Below, one piece after another: positions 58,221 through 64,000 of a DNA stretch of 64,000 nucleotides (the first letter of the stretch is position 1; each line of letters opens with the position of its first letter). Both the position numbers and the translations under genes were made by a program. The stretch is taken from assembly GCA_010093605.1 (NCBI GenBank), contig MU004184.1:515897-579896 (forward strand), read 5' to 3'. The notes under the pieces are model-generated. The model saw only the letters and a program-made list of their open reading frames with translations. It did not search any database and was not told the DNA's origin. This stretch comes from Lophium mytilinum. Taxonomy: Eukaryota > Ascomycota > Dothideomycetes > Mytilinidiales > Mytilinidiaceae.

Positions 58221-60736
58221 CTAATGAAATGCGGACGCCGGCAATCCATGAGCGATTGCAACGTCCCTCAAGCAGTCGCACATGCGCACAGCCGGCCCCA
58301 TTGCAATGTTGGCTGGCAAGTACGGCTGGAAGTCGTGAAGAATACCCATATTAGTGCTGCATTTGTAGGCAGATCTCACTTCGGCTTCGACGAACTTTGA
58401 TCCTTCGAAGTATTGCTTCACCTTTTCCAGCGTCAACTCAGCCAGGCCCGGAATCTCGTATCCCATACCCGCAGCGAAGATGCAGAGATGCTCCAGCAGC
58501 GACAGCTTCCTCTTGGTGAGTGGGTCGATTGTGAAGCCAAATTTGACGTCCGCAGTAGTGTCTGGCTCCACATAAGTATCGTAGTCACCGGAATAGATGA
58601 ACTCGATGACACGGTCCATGACGATACGGTCCCAGCGTTCGTATCTCACGGTTCCGCCCGACTATTCAGAACAGATTAGTCAGAACTATAAGGTATGTAT
58701 TTAAGTGAGCACTTACCGCTGCATCCTTGGGAATGAGATCACCAGCTTTGGAGGCAATGACGGCCATGTGAACATTCCACTTGTGGGCCTTCGTCGTGAT
58801 CGTGTAATCGCTGTATTTGCCAGTTTGGAGAAGCTGAAGGAATGAGCTAGCAAAGTTAGTAAAGGCCTCCATTGGAGATAGCTGCGAATGACTTACTCCT
58901 TGGGATGATCATCCTTGAGCTCGTTTTTCTTGCCAGGGGGTCCCACCCGGACAGGTGCTACTCCGGAGTTCGCAGAAGTTGTAGGCTGAGACTGGAAGAT
59001 ACCAGAGCTCGGAACTCCACGATGGGGCATGAGGGGAGTAGTATTTGATCCTCCGAAGTTGCTAGAATGCTGTTCTCTGAAGAAGTCGCTAGAATACAGG
59101 GGCTGACAGGACGCCAAAGGAATGCTCCACTCTCCAACCTGAGGGCGCGTCTGTCCCTGGCCGAAGAGATTACTAGACTGATGTCCGTGGCCTCCATACC
59201 CTTGTCCGCTGAAGGCCCCATAGTGTGGTCCGTAGCTATCATATGGTGTTCCAAAACGTCTAAACTGAAGCTGGGCCGCCTTCATTCGTGCTTCCCGCTC
59301 CTGGTCTACTTCAAGCGCACTCTGCATAGAAGTCCTGAAGCCTCCAAAGCCCGTACCTGCTTGATATTGGGCCTGTCCGTCGTTCAGCTCAGAGCCAGAA
59401 GAGTATCCAAAGCGGCTACCCGGCTGTTGTCCTCCGAAGAGACCAGAAGACTGTGCTGCGTTCGTAGGGGCATAAGAGCTGAATGCGCCAAAGACACCCT
59501 GTCCATGGTACTCGCGGGGTGCTGCTGAGCCAAACAGGCCGCCGCCAGACTGTCGTCCTGCCGCAACTGTAGACGGGGTGCCAAAGAGACCACCGCCAGA
59601 ACGTTGTCCTGCCGAAGCCGTAGATGGGGCACCAAATCCGCCAAAGAGACCACCGCCCTGTCCCTGACGATCGCGAGATACTGCTGAGCCGAACAGACCG
59701 CCACCAGACTGTTGTCCTGTCGAAACTGTAGACGGGGTGCCAAAAAGCCCCCCGGAGGATTGGCCCTGTCCCTGGTTCTCGCGGGATGTGAACAGGCCAC
59801 CACCAGACTGTCGTCCAGTCGAAGCTGTAGACGGAGCGCCGACTGTAGAGCCAAACAGGCCGCCGCCAGACTGTTGTCCTGTCGAAGCTCTAGACGGGGC
59901 GCCGAATGCGGAGCCAAAGAGGCCGCCGCCAGACTGTGTCCCTGTCGAAGGTTTAGACAGGGCGCCAAATCCGCCAAAGAGACCACCGCCCTGTCCCTGG
60001 TTATCGCGGGATGCTCCCGAGCCAAACAGGCCGCCACCAGACTGCCGTCCTCTCGAAGCTCCAGGCGGAAGGCCAGAAAGACCGCGCTTTGGGTTTGAAG
60101 GATCTCCGAAGAGGCCCCCTCCTGGCTGCCTATCATGAGTTTGAGGGGCTGGCTTGACCTTCGACTCCGGCTTGGATGCCGCGTGTTTGGACTGCATTAG
60201 AGACGGCAAGAGTGTATTCTCCGCATGCTTAGACTGCATCGGAGCAGAAGAGAGGGTAGAATTCGCGCCACTCATAGCGCCGGTGATGCCTTGACCACAA
60301 CCAGCTGCCGCGGGATGTGAGGCGATGTTCTGCGAAGGTCCACCTGCCCGATCGCTGTAATGGCATGGCATGCCGCTTCACGATGTCAGCGCCTGTGTTC
60401 AACGGAAGAATTGTTTAACGGCATCACTTACTCTTTTGCACATTCTGTACACTTTTCACCACCACCTGAACACTGGATTCCCGCACTGTGGCACGTGTCG
60501 CATGCCATAGGAAGGAACTGTCCCTGATTCACTCCATCGGCGCCAACAGTGGTCTTTGTGACGTGATTGGCTTCGTCATTGGTAACTCCCGCGACGCTGG
60601 GCATAGTAGGGCCATTGAGTTGGCTGCTGGGCTGCGGGGAAGCCATCTTTGCAGTGCCGTCGGTGGAGGGTGTCGGGGGGGAAGTGTCGGAGCTTGTGGA
60701 CTCGAGGTCCTCGACAAACGCTGGCTTGGGTTGCAT
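58221..60736 (-). CDS. Zinc-cluster-like / FG-repeat / BTB domain protein
   Basis: Four exons: 60736-60432, 60354-58897, 58846-58717 and 58661-58221; introns 77, 50 and 55 nt with good donors (GTAAGT in all three) and a TACTAAC branch point in the second; 777 aa. Residues 79-99 carry C-x2-C-x6-C-x6-C-x2-C (ACDTCHSAGIQCSG...CTEC), five of the six cysteines of a fungal Zn2Cys6 cluster; no sixth Cys lies at the usual distance. Residues about 180-500 hold some dozen GGGLFG-type repeats separated by Ser/Gln/Arg spacers, like GLFG nucleoporins. From about 589 a BTB/POZ fold begins (FLQLLQTGKYSDYTITTKAH, later RVIEFIYSGDYDTY). Function unknown; BTB suggests dimerisation or a Cul3 adaptor, and FG repeats suggest nuclear-pore contact or phase separation. 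Confidence 0.8.
59500..60080 (-). repeat. Coding repeats (GGGLFG modules) within the BTB gene
   Basis: Imperfect repeats of about 80-110 bp encode modules of the form STGQQSGGGLFGS and GQGGGLFGGFGAPS. DNA identity between neighbouring modules is high (for example CCGCCAGACTGT and CCAAAGAGACCACCGCC recur), so copy number may vary between strains. Confidence 0.75.
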
Positions 60737-61935
60737 GTTTGCGGTTGTGGTATGTGGTTAAGAAGAGGAAGATAGATTCAAGTCCTCGAGAGACCGATCA
60801 AATAGTGAGGTTGGCCAAAGCTGCGGTCTGTAGGTGAATGATGATTTATAGCTGGCAACTTTTGCATTCGTCTATGCCAGGCACCAAACTAGTCAGATGA
60901 CGATCTTACGGTGACAAGCCATAAGTCTGGGCACACTGGTTCGCCACTGCTTATGGCGCCCCAACTGGCTTTCGGAGATTCAAGGGCGATCTCGCTTCCA
61001 AGCAATGTAGATTAGACTGCCTCTTGACTGAATGGCTCCTCAGCTGCCAAGCTACCCCCGACAGTGGTGTCAACTGAGTAACATTGGAGCTAAGCAGTGA
61101 CAGAGTCGTATGTCCAAACTTATAGCCTATTCCTGTACGTTTACCTCCTCTAGAAGTGCTATGAAGAATCGCTTAGATGCCGAATACAAAACTGTTTGGA
61201 GTGTCAGCTTCCGAAGTTGTAACATTGGGAGCGTGGTTGTGACTTGCGCTTGATACTGTGAGGCCTCCCCCTAAGCGTATGCCCTGAACGGGACAGTTGA
61301 TAGCATGATAGAAGGCTTTTGAATATAAGAGGAACAGTCATCACGTCACAAACGTCCCAATACTCCGATGCGCAAGCACATTAATACCTGACTCTTTTTT
61401 TACCTGAACGGAAGGAGATTCTAGCGGCCCTGATCTGAAATCTTACAGTGCCGCAACGAGTATTTGTGGATATAGGTGTTGATAAAGTGCTTAATGTAGC
61501 AAGCCTTAGCAGTATAGAGGGTAAGTTCCTTTCCTACTTTCATCAGGTGCCACGTGACTAGGGCTAAACTAGAAAAAGGTTTGCAGGTGATAAAAGTGGG
61601 GAAACCTCTGTCCTCTATACTTTGATAACCTTGGAGCATCTTCAATGTGTCAAGACCTGCTACAAGACCATGACAAGTTCTAAGATGGAACATAGGAATC
61701 AAGAAGATATGATATTGATGAACGGGAATGTAGCGATAGTAATTAAGAAATGCTTACACCTAAATGCAATGTAAACGCTAAACGAATGCGCAGTAAAAAG
61801 CAGTGGTATCTGTTTCCATCCAGCCAAAACTCCAATATAAAACCCAAACACCCGCTTGCCCATGCTAAATGCAACGCTAACGCTTGAGACAAAAGGAAAT
61901 ATGACGCTGAGAAAAGACTGTCCGAGTGCTCCGCA
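60737..61935. other. Intergenic, promoter of the FG-BTB gene
   Basis: About 1.2 kb between two minus-strand genes. A 90-codon minus-strand frame at 61421-61693 (beginning MFHLRTCHGLVAG) has no recognisable domain and was not accepted as a gene. Confidence 0.45.
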
Positions 61936-63234
61936 CTATACACCCCTCCGCGGACTCACACCACGAACTCCTAGACCGCCAAGATCTCTACTATCCCTAC
62001 CGAATCCTGCGTCCTCCATCAGCCTTGTGAATGTCGTCCCACCAGTCAGTGGTCGTCCGTTGGCACCCGTGTCCGAATTTGGCACTCCTAGGAAGCTCGG
62101 AGCGGGCATCAAGACGTCAATCGTCTCAGTGCTGCCACTCCTCTCAGGCCCTGCTCTTCGCTTAGATCGGGATGAGCGAGATGAGCGGGAAGTAGGTGTG
62201 CGAGTTGGGGTGGTATAAGGATCGCGCGCCGCAGAGCCACCTGGGCCGAGCTTAGGAGATTTAGAGAAGAGAGCACGAACTCGCGGAGTTGTTGTCTGAG
62301 CGCGAGGCGGCGATGGAAACTGGTTCATTTTGCCGCCGGTGGTATTGCTACGATTCATGTTGATGTTCGCATTCGCGAGAGACATGCCGACCGTGCCCAT
62401 TTGCATCTCCGTGTCGCGTGCGGGTGATTGTTGGCTGGCTACACTAGCGCTTCCACGACGCAGGAAGTCGGTGCGTGCTGCATAGACAGGATCGTAGATG
62501 GGATCGGAGACAGTGCGAGCGACATGGCCAAAGTCACCACTGTAGCGATTCTTGGCTGCTTCGCGGCGTTTGTTGATGAGCCAGATGATAGCGACGGCAA
62601 GGATAGCGCCGAGAAGCATGCCTGGGAAAAATCCGGCTACGACTGCTTTGGCAGGGAAGCCAGAGTTGGAGGGGGGTGCGGTGGTGGGGATGGGGGGACC
62701 GGATACAGCGGTCTGGGAGGACTGTGGAAGAGCAGTGCCAGTGCCAGTTGCAGAGGCAGTAGGTGATAAGGAAGAAGATGCAGAGGCTGCAGAAGATGGT
62801 TTGGAGACGGCGCACATGCCACCTTGGCATCCGTAGCCCAACGGACAGCATGAGCTACCGCATGTCTCGAGCTTGAGGTCGGTAGTGTTGGCCGTGTGTA
62901 TTTGATTGTCGGGATGTTTTGTTGCGTCGAGCTGGGTCACATCACATGTGATGGGTTGGATGAAGCCGCAGTCCTGGCCGGCAGGACAACAGATGGCGGA
63001 GATTGAGACAGTATTATTGATCGAGAGGCATTTCGAGTCGGTAGGACAGCAGAACTCGGAGGGAAAGGATGCTCCGCATTGCGAGAGGCCAGAATTCCCT
63101 CCACACACTGTCTCTCGCTGTATTAGACCCACGGACTGGGCAGCGGAGACGGCGGCGGCGAGGGCGGAGGTAGCGGGGACGGTGGTGGATATTAGACAGA
63201 TGAGAGATAGCTTCTGGAGATTGGACGAGAACAT
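61936..63234 (-). CDS. Cys-rich single-pass membrane protein, possible surface sensor
   Basis: 432 aa from the ATG at 63234 (MFSSNLQKLS...); the longer open frame upstream starts with GTG and is not used. Signal peptide about 1-26. The ectodomain (about 40-145) has some 18 cysteines, several as CC pairs (EFCCPTDSKC, AICCPAGQDC, SSCCPLGYGCQGGMC), then a Ser/Thr-rich stalk likely to be O-glycosylated (145-190). One membrane helix lies at about 196-219 (GFFPGMLLGAILAVAIIWLI), and a 210-residue basic, Ser/Thr/Pro-rich cytosolic tail follows. The layout resembles fungal wall-stress sensors of the WSC/MID2 kind, but the cysteine pattern is not WSC and the family is common and uncharacterised in Pezizomycotina. 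Confidence 0.8.
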   Translation of the reverse strand: MFSSNLQKLSLICLISTTVPATSALAAAVSAAQSVGLIQRETVCGGNSGLSQCGASFPSEFCCPTDSKCLSINNTVSISAICCPAGQDCGFIQPITCDVTQLDATKHPDNQIHTANTTDLKLETCGSSCCPLGYGCQGGMCAVSKPSSAASASSSLSPTASATGTGTALPQSSQTAVSGPPIPTTAPPSNSGFPAKAVVAGFFPGMLLGAILAVAIIWLINKRREAAKNRYSGDFGHVARTVSDPIYDPVYAARTDFLRRGSASVASQQSPARDTEMQMGTVGMSLANANINMNRSNTTGGKMNQFPSPPRAQTTTPRVRALFSKSPKLGPGGSAARDPYTTPTRTPTSRSSRSSRSKRRAGPERSGSTETIDVLMPAPSFLGVPNSDTGANGRPLTGGTTFTRLMEDAGFGRDSRDLGGLGVRGVSPRRGV

Positions 63235-63792
63235 GTTGGCAGCAGGACAATAGCCCACGAGTATGATTATAAGAAGAAATATATGAACAAAGACACAGAC
63301 ACAATGGGATTTTTCTGTCTTAGGGCGATGATAGTCGAGGTCGAAACACGAAACGATCGAGAAAGAACATGGCGGGCAGCACAGCAGTATATAGAGATAC
63401 GAAAATAGAGTCGACCTACCTCACGGCCGTGGCATCAGGCTCTGAATGACGGTCTGTCGCGCGATGTGCAGGCCCAATAGGCCGCCGGATGTTCTGGAAA
63501 TAGCCCATTCTTCGCGCCGAGTGGTGTGCAGCGTCTGGAGAGCGAAGCAGCTAACCGTGCACCAGCGGCAGGTGACTCTTCACATCGTGTGGCTATGCTT
63601 TTGCAGGTCGCTGAGAGGGTGAAACGCTGGCACCGCGGGCGGCTCTGCTGTATCATGTTGTTTGCAGCGAACAGCGACGACGCCCCGTGAGTGGCCCGCA
63701 GCTCTGGCGTCTCATCCCGAGTCGGCTAGCGCAACCTGGGACGACCAGAAATTGTTGCATCGCGACTCTAACCACCACAGCACACCCACGCC
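63235..63792. other. Divergent intergenic region
   Basis: About 560 bp between the membrane-protein gene and the rightmost gene. No element was recognised. Confidence 0.45.
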
Positions 63793-64000
63793 ATGATAAT
63801 ACAGCCTACCCTCCGCCTGCCCCGGCACCTGTTCCGATCCGCAGATCGTGCTGCAGTACGTCTCCCGCCCAATGCAATGCGGCCGCTGTGGTGGCCGCCC
63901 TCTGGAGCCCGACTGACGCGGCTACGTTTTAGAGATGCTTCTCGCAGAGCGCCCCGGCGCGGGCCCACAAGATGCCTGAGTTGAACCATGACAAGGACAT
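63793..64000 (+). CDS. 5' end of a probable mitochondrial protein (partial)
   Basis: Exon 1 at 63793-63855 encodes MIIQPTLRLPRHLFRSADRA plus one Ala. After a 77-nt intron (GTACGT donor, CTGAC branch, GTTTTAG acceptor) exon 2 runs from 63933 to the window edge: RCFSQSAPARAHKMPELNHD and onwards. The Arg-rich, acid-poor beginning and the RCFSQSA sequence resemble a mitochondrial presequence with its cleavage region. The product cannot be named from this much. Confidence 0.5.

Noticed and set aside
61421-61693. 90-codon minus-strand frame beginning MFHLRTCHG
   Set aside because: No domain, no splice signals and AT-rich context; chance cannot be excluded.

Overview
The window comes from a filamentous ascomycete (Pezizomycotina). 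The reasons are short spliceosomal introns (mostly 45-115 nt, GTAAGT/GTATGT donors, CTAAC-like branch points), 40-60% GC coding sequence, and orthologues typical of the group: split alpha-crystallin HSP30, quinate-type dehydroshikimate dehydratase, PaxM-like FAD monooxygenase and PCL-type cyclin. A Dothideomycete is my best guess from protein flavour, but that is inference. No rRNA, tRNA, CRISPR, intact transposon or viral element was recognised.

Layout: 0.6-1.3 kb small heat-shock protein (-); 3.6-4.5 kb disordered protein (-); 4.5-8.1 kb no convincing gene; 8.1-9.4 kb DAHP synthase ARO3 (-), divergent from 10.3-11.4 kb dehydroshikimate dehydratase (+); 11.8-13.7 kb secreted Ser/Thr/Pro-rich protein ending in two alpha-pheromone-like peptides (-); 14.8-16.1 kb cytochrome c1 (+); 16.7-18.3 kb two tandemly duplicated small Cys-rich genes (-) with a 145-147 bp promoter repeat; 19.4-19.7 kb small membrane protein (-); 20.9-22.0 kb pathogen-related SnoaL-like protein (+); 25.8-27.9 kb PCL-type cyclin with a long leader (+); 28.4-32.4 kb a large degenerate tandem array with a near-constant 151-bp period; 32.4-34.6 kb SRP receptor alpha (-); 35.7-37.3 kb PaxM-like monooxygenase (+); 38.3-40.0 kb Sad1/USP39 (+); 40.8-41.9 kb GST kappa/DsbA-like (+); 42.3-43.6 kb aspartic-protease-like secreted protein (-); 44.1-48.0 kb PEX1 (-), divergent from 48.3-50.9 kb MCM7 (+); 51.5-52.4 kb MPC1 (-); 53.1-54.0 kb SmB (-), divergent from 54.4-55.3 kb RPL11 (+); 55.3-58.2 kb gene-free, with a five-unit 151/152-bp array; 58.2-60.7 kb fusion of a zinc-cluster-like motif, FG repeats and a BTB domain (-); 61.9-63.2 kb Cys-rich single-pass membrane protein (-); 63.8 kb to the edge, the start of a probable mitochondrial protein (+).

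Most genes are housekeeping: respiration (CYT1, MPC1), replication and cell cycle (MCM7, PCL cyclin), splicing (SAD1, SmB), secretion (SRP receptor), peroxisomes (PEX1) and translation (RPL11). ARO3 makes the first shikimate-pathway committed step and the neighbouring dehydratase drains the pathway to protocatechuate. Four unrelated intergenic tandem arrays share periods of 145-163 bp, close to nucleosome length; this, the pheromone-like precursor and the FG-BTB fusion are the least ordinary things here. Exon structures were derived by hand from splice signals and reading-frame continuity; all join in frame.
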